Below, in pieces: positions 43,536 through 54,450 of a stretch of DNA of 64,000 nucleotides (positions within the stretch are counted from its first letter, which is position 1; every line of letters starts with the position of its first letter). A model generated the notes under the pieces. The model was not told where the DNA came from and made no database searches. It worked only from the letters and a program-made list of their open reading frames with translations. A program made the position numbers and the translations under genes. The DNA comes from Siphonodentalium dalli (lineage: Eukaryota; Mollusca; Scaphopoda; Gadilida; Siphonodentaliidae): the NCBI GenBank assembly GCA_032622095.1, contig CP136069.1, positions 89,334,618 through 89,398,617 on the forward strand, in the 5' to 3' direction.

Positions 43536-43731
43536 TTGGGACAACTGCTTCACTCTGTGTCTATGAGTACCTGTTATGTAATCACCCTGACTTTCCCTCA
43601 ATGCAAATTGAGACCAGATGGAATTTTCTCAAATTTCACAAACTTTGGATGGCTCACAATGGGAAGTCATGGGTTTATATTGGTTTTCTTTATGTCACAT
43701 GCAGGATTATTTACTGATAGTTTAAATTCAG
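43536..43731 (+). CDS. Doubtful exon with possible signal peptide
   Basis: The frame includes MGSHGFILVFFMSHAGLFTD and SLNS, then a GTGAGA donor in phase 1, the phase required by the exon at 50102. It has a short hydrophobic core like a signal peptide. It lies inside a 3.24-kb transposon with a clean TA duplication, so a host exon here is hard to explain unless the element carries it. Chance is the likelier explanation. Confidence 0.15.
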
Positions 43732-46324
43732 GTGAGAAAATACTTTGCATTTATTTTATCAAATTATAACATATAGGATGATGTTTATATTTATACTTTA
43801 TTCGTAATTTAAGTATTATAAATCACTGGCAATTTAATTTATAGTTAATAACATTTTAAATTGACAGGTCTCCAAAAAATATGAAATTTTGCTGAGGTTG
43901 CCTGACAGATACAGGTCAATTAATTGTCAGCATTACAATTTGCATGGAGTTACAAAAATAATGTTGGGGTCAGCAAAGAAAATAATTATACCATCTATTT
44001 AACTGTTATTTAAAAAATTCAGCATTAAATAGATGCATGGTATCATAATTTTTCTTTAAAATAACTGCTCAATTTTGTGCATTGATTTTTAAACTGACAA
44101 TCTCCATCTGTTGACAATTAACTGCATGAATTGATATTTGGGTAAATACTAAAAAGGTTGTGTGGACTTCTGGTGTTTTATGAATTTTCAGTGTACATAA
44201 TCTATTTATTATTCATAATTAATTAATTATTAGTATATGCATGGTAACATCAATTTCAGAGGAAGATAATGTTGGCATATTGAACAAGTACATTATACAC
44301 GTCTTGTTTGAACCTATGGTAATTTAAATGCAGAGGAGCCATGCAATGGGTTCCAAAACTAGTAATATATAGAGCGTTCTTATAATCACGTGATTGGATA
44401 CGGGACGCGCCGCCATGTTGGATGTATATCCTATAGGAGCAATATTGATATAGGAACCTATATGAGACCATATCGCTGCATGGTCCAATGATTTCCTATT
44501 TAACAAGAAAATTACAGCAAAGGGCATTAATGCAAAAAGTAAGTTATTAGCATTGTAAAACTAGCATTATATTATAAATTGGATTTCTTATTTTCTTATT
44601 ATTTGAACCATTTCCTTCCAGTTAATGCACACATTTAGAATATCTAATCAGCTATCTAATCTCAATTTTGGATATGCCTGCATTTTGATATCATAAACTG
44701 AGTATCACTCAAAGGTTGGTTTATCAGATGTTAAATCCACAAAAAACATCACCAATATCATTTTTTGGGCATTTTAATAGTTCAATGCTAGCTAAAAATA
44801 TTAATATTCAGTCCAATACAATTTTGATATATTTACAAACAACTGTATCATTCACATAACTCATTTTCTGAAACAAATAATATCATTTCAGTTATTTCTG
44901 ATGTAAACATAATTTAAAATTTGTTTACTATTTCTCATTTCAGAATTTGAAAACGACTCCCAGAAAAGAAGTCTGAGACTACATGCATCGCCAGTGGTAT
45001 TGACATATATCCTAAACAATTTATTAGCTTAAGGCCCAATAAGGGGCGACCTACACGGAGCCTGAGAGTACAGAAATCAAATTGCATTAAACATGGACAT
45101 GAGAGTGACAGCTAACATAAATTCTTGATATACATATATACTCAAAATTGTTCATTTCACAAATATAAAATTGTTATCACTTCATAATTGTTTTGTTATT
45201 TCTAGCATCTCCAGAATGGATATCCAATTTTGATGACACCACCCATATTCCCATGCATCCTGCGTAGAGTTATCCCTCATTTCCATGCAGTATAGGTAAC
45301 TCTATGAAAACAGGCCATCATTTCACCATAATCTTTAGCATTCGGGGACCAATTTAAGGATTCGAGACATGGTTCGTAAGGCTTCATTTAAGCCTTCATC
45401 ATTTGCATATAAGGCTTCGAAGCCTTAAATATAAGCCTTCGAAGCCTTATATGCAAATTATGAAGTCTTATTTAGCCTTCGAGTGCTTACGGGAACCAAC
45501 AAGCCTTCTATAGGGCCGACTTATTTAAATGAGCTAAACCCTCGAAGGCTTAATAAGCCTTCGAGTGCTTATGGGAGTACTTAGCTCATTTAAATAAGTC
45601 GGCCCTATTGAGGGCTAAATTCTGTTTCGAGTGCTTATTTTGCCTGTAACTGGCCCATTGCATTGATTGAGATAAGAATTCATTTAAGTCTTCATTTGTA
45701 AGCATTCGAATCCTTCCTGAATGCTTACCGAGGGCTTGTGATTTCGGTAAGGGTAGCTCCACCCGATTCCGAGATCTGGTCTGCGCATGCGCGAAGCTGG
45801 CGTCGCACGGACTCGGCGACCCGATAAAAGTCGTATCCGGGGCAAGATACATTCACATAGCAAATTTCAAGTCGATAGCTCCACCCGTTTCCGAGATATT
45901 GTCTGCGCATGCGCTGCACGGGCGCCGCACGGGCTCGCCAATACGACAACGTCGACCGCCTGGTCAAACTACACACACGTACCAAGTTTCGTCCCGACGT
46001 TGTCCGGGCTATTCAAAAACCAAATTTCAAGTCGATAGCTCCACCCGTTTCCGAGATCTGGTCTGCGCATGTGCGAAGCTGGCGTCGCACGGGCTCGGCG
46101 ACCCGATAAAATTCGTATCCGGGGCAAGATACATTTACATAGCAAATTTCAAGTCGATAGCTCCACCCGTTTCCGAGATCTGGTCTGCACATGCGCGAAG
46201 CGGGCGACGCACGGGCTCGCCAATACGACAACGTCCAACGCCTGGTCAAACTACACACGTACCAAGTTTCGTCCCGATCGGTCGAGAATCGTAGATTTGT
46301 ATAAATGACAGACAGACAAACAGA

Positions 46325-47036
46325 GGTCTTCAAAATATATATGAGATAACATTGTGATATATGGGGGCAAGTCTGTGAAATATTTCACTTCTGGTAAGTG
46401 GTTCTGCTGATTAAGCTGTGATGTTGGTGGGGCAAACTGATGCTGTTAAATAATACTGTAATTTATTCTTAAGTTTCTATTTTCGGTATCAGTAGTTGTT
46501 ATATACTAAGTCTGTGTCTGCATAATTTAACAATTATCACATGTATAAAATATTATCACAGATCACATATATAAAATATATGCCATATTATATACCATTT
46601 GAAAGAGGAAGCGCCAAACCATTGTATTATCAGCTTATCTGGTGTAATAAACTGAGAACACTGTTGTTTTTGTTGAGTTACGAACATGTTTTTGTCATCT
46701 AGATTGTAGCAAAAAGTGTATTATTTTCAATGGAGTGGGACTAACTATACCTTAAAGATAGAGTTATTCCCCTTCCATTGAAAATTCATCTTTAGTTTTA
46801 ATTCTGTTGCATTCTGGGAGCCAGAATGGGGGGGGGGGGACCATTCTATGATTTCAGCTGTTTTCTAAATTTCTCTATGGGCATCTTCTGAGACACAGAT
46901 GTTTCAAATGGTGATGAATTAGTATTTTAATCATATTTTATGGCATAGATTGTTATTAAAACCGTATATCAAGTCACCATAAAAAAAAATATGGTGACTC
47001 GAAAATTAAGTGGGCATTTAATCCAGAACACACATA
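46325..47036. other. Stretch without recognised features
   Basis: A short poly-G run is near 46829-46839. No exon or element is recognised. Confidence 0.4.
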
Positions 47037-47229
47037 CAATAATATGCCCTAAATAATCGACTCCTCAACCACAGCGGAATTATGGGTAATTTTTCAGGAT
47101 TTAGTCAGAAATATGGCTCATTGAGAGCTTTCCAATGAATGGCAACAAGCCATATTTCCGACTAAATCCTGAAAAATTACCCCTAATTCTGCTGTGGTTA
47201 AGGAGTCAATTATTTAGGGCATTACTGTA
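47037..47229. mobile_element. A-family MITE
   Basis: ATATGCCCTAAATAATCGAC to GGGCATTACTGTA. The left arm is shortened near the loop (ATATGGCTCATTGAGAGC). Confidence 0.7.
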
Positions 47230-47312
47230 TTTAAAAAAATATTTAATATAATTTAATATCTGCGATGGTGTTTGGAACAAGCAACACAGCCATTATTAGA
47301 ATATTTTACAAT

Positions 47313-47410
47313 TTAACCCTTTCATGATGGGAGACTCGCATATATATAAGAGAATGCATTGGCACAGGGATTTCCAAAATTTCAGGAAGCTCCAGTCATG
47401 GAAGGGATAT
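47313..47410. mobile_element. B-family MITE, internal deletion
   Basis: TTAACCCTTTCATGATGGGA is joined directly to the last hairpin half and the right end CTCCAGTCATGGAAGGG. The right TTAA is lost. Confidence 0.6.
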
Positions 47411-47523
47411 ACATGTTCTATACAGACAGATGTTTTATACAGACAATGGCTTTCCTCAAATCATTCAGATTAGCCAAAGGAAATATGAGAAAAAAATAAC
47501 GCTACTCAGTATTGGGTCCATGC

Positions 47524-47703
47524 ACCAACATCATAGTAAATTAGCAGGACTCACCAACATTACAGTAAATTAGAAGGATAGACTCACCAATATCATAATA
47601 AATTAGCAGGACTCAACAAAATCATAGTAATTTTAGCAGGGCTCAACAATATCATAGTAAATCAGCAGGATCAACTCATCAACATCATAGTAATTTAGCA
47701 GCG
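47524..47703 (+). repeat. Minisatellite, about 30-35 bp unit
   Basis: About six units of CAACATCATAGTAAATTAGC followed by AGGACTCAC, with small length variation. Confidence 0.7.
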
Positions 47704-48254
47704 CCATTTCACCAGGGTGACATAAGGGCAATTCTGTGAAAAACTCACATATGGAAAACTTGTATAGATTCACTTCACTTTTGTTTTAGGTATCTCTTTA
47801 TAAATCTGTAACAGATCAGTATGATGAGAGTTCAGTTAACATCAGCTTTGTTGACTGCATGGTTTAGCCTCACATTGGGTCACCTCTGTCTCCTGAGCCC
47901 TCCACAACGAGGTACCATGACTGGGATCAATAAACCAGGTAAATAAATAAATCTAACTTTTGTTCATCAACAGTTAGGCCACTATTTTTTTATTAGTTGG
48001 TTTGTGGATTTTTTTCTGGAAAAGTTGGGTCGGTCGGTCGGAAAAAAAAGATGGAAAACACTCAAATTTTCAAATAAAAGGAAAATGGTCTGAAAATAAC
48101 TTTGTATCATATCTATTATCTTACATCTATTATTGGCATCTCAATATACAGCCAGATACTTGATCTGACTAGAAAAACAAGGTTGAGATATATGTTTGTA
48201 ATCACTTTTAATACTCTTTAAACATAACATAGCGAAAACAAAAACACAAAACTA

Positions 48255-48560
48255 GATGTTGATTTTATTTGACATTATACAGTATATACATTTTACATCC
48301 TATATGAATTTAATATAATATAGTGCCATAGAGGTGTAATATATATGTGAATTTATATTACATCTATGTGGCACTATATTATATAAAATATACTTTGAAT
48401 ACAGGAGAAGTCATGTAAAATATACTTTGCTATAAATGTCAAATAGGTGTAATATATATGTGAATTTATATTACATCTATGTGGCACTATATTATATCAA
48501 ATGTGTATAATATGTAAAATATACTTTGCTATAAATGTCAAATAAAATCGTCAACTCAAC
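48255..48560. mobile_element. AT-rich element with TTTTATTTGACAT ends and duplicated interior
   Basis: GATTTTATTTGACATT at the left and AATGTCAAATAAAATC at the right. The interior GTGTAATATATATGTGAATT hairpin is duplicated (about 48332-48370 and 48447-48500). Confidence 0.5.
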
Positions 48561-48873
48561 AATTGTATCCAAATGAACTGAGGGCCGACACCGGAACGTC
48601 GGGCTCCTCGATTTCGGTGACCCCCTCGGTAAATTGTTTCGGAAGACCACCAAAGTAGTCACGACGAATCAATGCATCGTCCTCGACAAATGAGAATAGC
48701 TGTCGAACTGTTATTTCGGGATAAACACATTTCAGCTGTTTTCTTATGGTCTTGTTTTCCGAAATGACAACTGCTTTCCCCATTTCGAAAAAACGAAAGT
48801 AGCCTAGCATTGTTACTAGATGGTTGGCAATTATCGCAATACGATTGGGGAACACTTTGACGTTCGTACTCAT
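48556..48873 (-). CDS. Unrecognised 105-residue reading frame
   Basis: The minus-strand frame runs from ATG at 48873 to TGA at 48556-48558. It reads MSTNVKVFPNRIAIIANHLV and later FSFVEDDALIRRDYFGG, ending SSFGYNC. Base composition is richer in G+C than the surroundings. The stop falls at the edge of a small AT-rich inverted-repeat element (48255-48560), which may have truncated a longer frame. A diverged inverted copy of its N-terminal codons lies at 49076-49112. I do not recognise the family. Confidence 0.35.
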   Translation of the reverse strand: MSTNVKVFPNRIAIIANHLVTMLGYFRFFEMGKAVVISENKTIRKQLKCVYPEITVRQLFSFVEDDALIRRDYFGGLPKQFTEGVTEIEEPDVPVSALSSFGYNC

Positions 48874-49112
48874 ATTTCATCAATTTTTGTACCTGGCTTG
48901 CCTGTCCTAAGTTTCACGGGAAAATGGCTAATTTGATTCTATTTGTCGTTATATACAAATTTATCACCCCATGTATTATTCATTTTCATAAAAATAAAAT
49001 AAAAGAAGCCGAAGATGACATGTTTAAAATGTTTGAAGCATGAATTTGGCGATAAGTTGTTATCAGAGTACGTTGGTGTTCCCCTATCGTATTGCGATAA
49101 TCGCCAACCTTA

Positions 49113-49756
49113 CTGGATTACCTAGTAACGGAAGTGATGCAGAAAACACGAATGCGAAACGTTGCCACAATTTTATTTTTTTCTAAAAACCGAAAAAAAC
49201 AAATCGGCGGATTCAACTAATAAAAAAACAGTGGCCTTAAGGAGGCCAATTAAGATGATGTGCATATTTGCAAAACTCCAGGCAAGAATAATAAGACACT
49301 TTACCAAAGAATTTCATCTACAGTATATAATAAATGTATATTTAGAGCTTTCGTGACGTTCCCATTTAACAGGCCATACGTAATAAAATTGATAGATTTT
49401 GATATCCACCAAATAGTTTTAACCAAACCACCAAATAGTTTTAACCAAATCCTACAAATGTTTTCCTCATATTGCAGCATATTGTTGAAAAAATCTAAGT
49501 TTTCATTGATTGGTCAGTGTTGTTTTTTCCTTTGCTTTTTCCCATTATTTTAAATTGTTTCATGAAACATCAGTAGTTAAGGCCAAAGAATTTCTATAGT
49601 GCTGAAAAATATTTATTCCCCTCCTGCTTCTACTTATTTTTAACCAAATGTCCATAAACACAGGTTATAATTTATATTGGTGAGGCTTATTAGCAAATCA
49701 TACCACATACTTACAGGAAGAACAGGGATTGCCCCAGCAAGCTTGACCTGTCACAA
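49113..49756. other. Stretch without recognised features
   Basis: Short frames occur, but none resembles a known protein. CACCAAATAGTTTTAACCAAA is locally duplicated around 49407-49450. Confidence 0.35.
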
Positions 49757-50015
49757 ATAACCCTTTTATTCTAAATGGATTCTCCCACTCAATTATAAAA
49801 GTTTTCATTGGAATATGTTATATTGTTCATCTGAAGGGGTTTTCAGGAAAAATAAGCTGACGACAGAAAATAAAAGTGCAGAAGGAGTCCAATTCATTGG
49901 AGTGAAGTATTCAGATAATAAGTTCAACAAATGACCTGGTCATTTGTTGAACTTATTACCTGAACATTTCCTATGGGAACTACTCATTAAGTGGCATTTA
50001 GTATAAAAGGGTTAA
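49757..50015 (+). mobile_element. C-family TTAA MITE, full length
   Basis: ATAACCCTTTTATTCTAAAT at the left, and AGTATAAAAGGGTTAA at the right. The intact central hairpin is GTTCAACAAATGACCTGGTC plus complement. It lies 86 bases upstream of the 50102 exon. Confidence 0.7.
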
Positions 50016-50101
50016 ATTACAAGATAGTGTGAAACCTATGCATTAACTGCGAAAACAACAACAGGTGTGTTACCGTGTGTAAGAAAGGTGTCTTTTAACA
50101 G

Positions 50102-50174
50102 GTGCTACAGACTGTGGTCTACAGAAGGCTCCATGTGGTGGGAGACAAGAATCCGCTAACTGGGTTGGCCTCAG
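50102..50174 (+). CDS. Unnamed host gene, exon 1 of 3 visible
   Basis: This is a 73-nt stretch bounded by TCTTTTAACAG and the donor GTGAGA. Entered in phase 1 it reads ATDCGLQKAPCGGRQESANW and VGL, leaving in phase 2, which fits the next candidate exon. The residues (DCG, PCGGR) look like the start of a mature extracellular protein. I recall similar CGG-PGQ-FQKNLDHY-PG-F strings in uncharacterised invertebrate secreted proteins, but cannot name the family. The upstream exon, presumably with the signal peptide, is not securely found. Confidence 0.55.
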
Positions 50175-50189
50175 GTGAGATATTACCTC

Positions 50190-50720
50190 TTTAGTATGAA
50201 GATGTGGCCCCTTTTCGACTTATTTAGAATATGTCTGTTTGGAAAGTTTCCAGATAATAACTTTATTTTGGGTTATCGGATCAAAACCAAATATATATGA
50301 GTTTATGAGCTCAAAATACAGTTCAAGTTCGAATATGGGTTCGGTTTGCATATTTTTGCCAGAGTTTTGGTCCCTTTTCCACTTAGAATGTTGTCATTTT
50401 GAGGTTTCCAGATGATAACTTTAGTTTGTGTGATCAGATCGATCTGAACCAAATTTGGTATGTCAGGTTATCAGCTCCAAATACAGGTCAAGTTCGAATA
50501 TGGGTTGGGTCTGCCCATTTTTGCTAGAGTTATGGTCCCTGTTGACATAGAATTTGCTGATTATTTTGGTTTCCGGACGATAATTTGAGTTTTTGTAATC
50601 TGATTGTTTTTAAATTTGGTATGTGGATTAACCACATGAATATACAGGTCAAAATCAAATTTGGTGTTTAGTGCGCTCAGTTTTGCCCGAGTTATGGTCC
50701 TTGTTGGCTTAAAATTTGCC
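50190..50720 (+). repeat. Tandem array with CAAGTTCGAATATGGGTT
   Basis: About four degenerate units of roughly 130 bp carry ACCAAATTTGGTATG, TTCGAATATGGGTT and GAGTTATGGTCCCT. Related units are at 54010-54440. Confidence 0.65.
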
Positions 50721-51479
50721 AATTGAAAGCTATCCTTAATAAAAAGATAGCTTTTTGGGGGACACGTGATCCGCGACCTTTTATTATTACATAAATCAAA
50801 AAGTTTTTTTTTTTTTTTTTTTTTAAATTAACTCAATATCCTGCAATATCTATATATTTTTGCTGCCCTATATGTGTGACCATTTAAAGATGCCCTGTCT
50901 GATTTAATGCCAAATCATTCAGAAGTTTCTGAGACAATAAGCTGACAATTTTAGTGTAATATTGGCATGCAAAAGAAATATGAAAAATACTTACAACCAC
51001 CAATACTATCATATCATCACTGACCACACTCACACACTGACAGTCATAGTCCCAGAATGACCAGATCTATAATAGCAGATTTAGTGCCAAATGCCAAACT
51101 TGACCCAATAGCCTTGAATGAAAAGGCAAAACCAGCGAAGATCAAAAAGTCAAAATTCCTCCACTTCACTTGATGTTTTTCAGCGATTCATTATCATTTC
51201 TAATATCTGAATGGATTAAAACAGTCATGGTGGGTTCTTCCTGCACCAAACACAATCAAATGCACACTTGCTGCAAATACTATACAAAACAAGTAATTAT
51301 AGAATGAGAAAACTTCGAAAAATCAAACACAAATCTGAACTTTTAGTTCCAAGACAAGGGGCGATTATTATAGCGAGCCGAAAAAGTTGACCGAAATTCT
51401 CGGACGGATTCTATCATATGGCCAAATATGTCAACCTTGTCAAACACAACGAATGTTGGAAAACTAAAAAACAGGTGAA

Positions 51480-51871
51480 ATTTCCATAATTCATTGTACT
51501 CATCGCAATATAGGAGACATCATCTTCGAGTTTTTATCATTTTTATTTTTTTATTATTAGAGTTTTTATTATTCTTTCGCAGCTTATTGTATTTATAACT
51601 ATTTCTAAATACTACATTTCTCACAAACATTTACTGCGCCAGGAATGCACTCCATATTATTACGTCATGTTGGGAATGCTGCATCATCATAGAAATTAAA
51701 TATAATCAACAAATCTAGAGACGTACATCCTTTACGGGTGATAGGAAGACAGTCAGTCATGACTATATCACCCCTTAACAATATACATGAATGGTCTATT
51801 AATATTATATTTATTTGTAATTGTACTTTCCATGTATGTATATTGTAAATAAAATTATCCTATCCTATCCA
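51480..51871. repeat. Dispersed-element fragment and retroelement-like tail
   Basis: 51495-51715 matches crumbs intron c (13480-13700). 51775-51871 ends AATAAAATTATCCTATCCTA, typical of a LINE-like 3' tail with short terminal repeats. Confidence 0.4.
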
Positions 51872-52090
51872 TTAGGATTTTTGTCGGCTTTTCAAAGAGA
51901 CTGCTGCCTCAAACATTAAATTTCTTCATTATAGACTGGTTTATGTGTAATTAACTTATCTGTGGTACAGTAAATCATGAGTAACATCACAACTTGTTTT
52001 TACTTATTTTGCAAATTTGTGAAGCTCACTTCATTATGCACTGGGCATTTTATGACTGCTGTAGGGAAACTACCCCTCAAAAAGCCTCAA

Positions 52091-52471
52091 AATATGGTCA
52101 TTTGCAGAATGAGGTCCCTAGATGGTGAATTTAGTGATGCTACCCAACACAGCAGGCTAGTGTCATCAAATTCATCCTCTGGGGACCCCATACTGATTAG
52201 GACTCATCATATAGAAAGTATCTATATTGTCAAATTAACCAGTTTTTTTTAGTTTCTTTGGAAACTTCTCATTGGCAGAAACACAATGCATAATGGGTGA
52301 AATTCACCATCTTCACCATCTGGGAACTTAAATATATATATGAGGCCATGCAGAATGAGGTCCACAGAGGATGAATTTGGTGACACTATTACCCACTATG
52401 TGGGGTAGCATCACTAAATTCACCCTCTGGGGACCTCATTCTGTAAGTGACCAGCACCATATTGTGAGGTC
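52091..52471. mobile_element. E-family MITE, outer ends lost
   Basis: Both GCAGAATGAGGTCC hairpins remain. The outer CAAGCCTG ends are not recognisable. It lies 40 bases upstream of the 52511 exon. Confidence 0.6.
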
Positions 52472-52510
52472 TGCCCCTCATCCAACTTTATGGTGTATGT
52501 ATACTTGCAG

Positions 52511-52574
52511 GCCAGGTCAGAACTTTACAGTGATATTCCAGAAAAATCTTGACCATTACACTAAGTCATCACCA
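52511..52574 (+). CDS. Unnamed host gene, exon 2 of 3 visible
   Basis: A 64-nt exon after ATACTTGCAG, with donor GTAAGT at 52575. Entered in phase 2 it joins the previous exon without a break as GLR then PGQNFTVIFQKNLDHYTKSS and P, ending in phase 0. The other two frames do not give this pattern. The alternating hydrophobic residues (FTVIFQ) suggest a beta strand. The preceding intron contains a dispersed tandem repeat and an E-family element. Confidence 0.6.
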
Positions 52575-53934
52575 GTAAGTACCAGCCTATCCAGAAGATG
52601 TGCATGCTCTCCTAAGCACAGGGGTGGAATGATGGTGTCCAGTCTGGAGTAAACTACATATCCACATATAAAATAGTGGAAATTCGTAGAATTTTCATTT
52701 CCCAACTGCGGGATTCCACATCAGTAGCGCCAATCAGAACTCACTATTAATAGCACCAAGATAAAGGAGTCCAATCGAAACAATTAACTTAGCGAGATGT
52801 GATGCAATTCAGGGGAATATGCAAGCCTTCCGAGAAATGAAAAGTTGGCGGGAATACAATAGATTCAGTATCCGTATGAAACTAAGTGTATGTATGCTGG
52901 TTTAAGTTGAAGGACTTAGACTAAAACCATGGCTGAGATATCTTGATGGACAGAAAAACAATATTTCAAGATAAATAATGAAGGATAACTCTATAACGGA
53001 AAATGCAAACATCATATTGGACCCACATTTGAAAGCACTTCTGATGGCGAACATCCATACCAAATTTCATAGGATAATAGGATAATATTTTATTTCACAA
53101 TAGAATATGTTAATACATTATAATAAAAGTGAATTGACAGTCCTATCAGTATTGTGTGGAGTGCCATGGTACCCCTGACTGATAGAATACATTCAGAATA
53201 CATTCAGTAATGGCTACATAAATAAATCAAATATTTCACTATAATTTTCAAATTAAATCTATATTTAAATTATATTTAGATATAAATATAGATTCCAGCG
53301 AATAAACAGATATGTTTTAGATGTTTGGATAGAAATGGATATGAATGAATACGCAGCAGTCAATTTTCTCAATAACAAGTTTTGGAGTATGTTTTGGCTG
53401 TATTTACTAAGGGAATTTTCACTGATATCCGATCGATATATCTGCTTAGATGGACCGAAAATCAATATGTCAAGATACACAACATCTAAAGAACATGAAA
53501 CGTGAACAATGTCATCAAATTCTCATTAAAAGTACTCTGGATGTTGAATCTCCATACCAAATTTCATTGAAATCCAGTAACCAGTGACTCAGATATATAT
53601 GCCTGGATGGACAGAAGGACATAATGGTCGGATGGACGGCCAAATCAATCCCCCATTTTTCTCTTCTCTTCAAAAGCTTTAAGTTGCATGGTCCCTCATT
53701 TCTATACTGACACCTCAGTTTATGTAAACTGAGTCGATAAAATATCCTACAATTGTGCATGTTACTCATGTACGGCATATTACTCTTGAAAGCATATATG
53801 GTAGATTTTGGTGCAGAAAAAAAATACGATGCATTTGTAACCAGTTACTGGGTTAAAATATGTGGTGGTTTTTATGTTTACCCATACCATAGTATGGTAA
53901 ACATAGTGTCGTTGCCCGGATTGACCACTCGTCG

Positions 53935-53957
53935 TTAGTCCGTCCGTCCGTCCGTCC

Positions 53958-54003
<46 letters not shown>
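53935..54003 (+). repeat. Microsatellite (GTCC)n(GTCT)n
   Basis: A compound tetranucleotide run begins GTCCGTCCGTCC and changes to GTCTGTCTGTCT for about eleven units. Confidence 0.9.
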
Positions 54004-54009
54004 AGACAC

Positions 54010-54450
54010 TTTACGCATGGTGCGATAACTGAAATATTTTCTATCTGATCAGAACCAAATTTTTTATATGAGTTTCTCAGCACCAAATACAGATCGAGTT
54101 CGAATATGGGTTTGATCCGAGTTTTTTTAACTGAGTTATGGCCCTTTTTCGACTTAGAATTCATGCATGCTGCCATAACTCAAAAAAAAATTATCTGACC
54201 ATAACCAAATTTGGTATGTGAGTTGCTGAGCCAAAAATACATATCGAGTTCGAATATGGGTTTGATATGATATTTTTTAATGGAGTTATGGCCCTTTGAC
54301 TTATAATTCATGAATGCTTCGATAAATCTACAATTTTTTCACTGATAGGAACCTAATTTTATATGTGAGTTTCTCAACTCAAAATACAGATCAAGTTCGA
54401 ATATGGGTTTGATCCACTACTTTTTAATGGGGTTATGGCCCTTTGATTAT
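54010..54450 (+). repeat. Tandem array with GAGTTCGAATATGGGTTTGA
   Basis: Three units of about 130-140 bp, related to the array at 50190-50720 and to the 170-bp units at the window start (TTTTTCGACTTAGAAT). Confidence 0.65.

Larger units (their letters stand above)
42518..45753. mobile_element. 3.24-kb DNA element with TA duplication
   Basis: Termini CCCTTACCGA and TCGGTAAGGG are each flanked by TA. Removing the element restores AAGTCGA-TA-GCTCCACCC, identical to neighbouring repeat units. Both ends carry subterminal arrays with GAGTGCTTA words. No transposase is recognised. A nested inverted segment occurs near 45390-45600 (AAGGCTTCGAAGCCTTA). Confidence 0.8.
42461..46324 (+). repeat. Repeat ending in GACAGACAGACAAACAGAG, interrupted by a transposon
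   Basis: It begins TAGCCGATGAGCCCGACGTT (42464), is broken at 42517 and resumes at 45754. After that, partial tandem units repeat AGCTCCACCCGTTTCCGAGA, GGTCTGCGCATG and CCAAGTTTCGTCCCGA. It is GC-richer than its surroundings. It resembles a SINE or LINE tail, but this is not proven. Confidence 0.55.

Noticed and set aside
45586-46333. Overlapping frames of 80-130 residues on both strands
   Set aside because: They follow GC-rich tandem units of a repeat and exist in several frames at once.
53853-54176. Frame with a TDRQTDRQ run
   Set aside because: It is the translation of the GTCT microsatellite.
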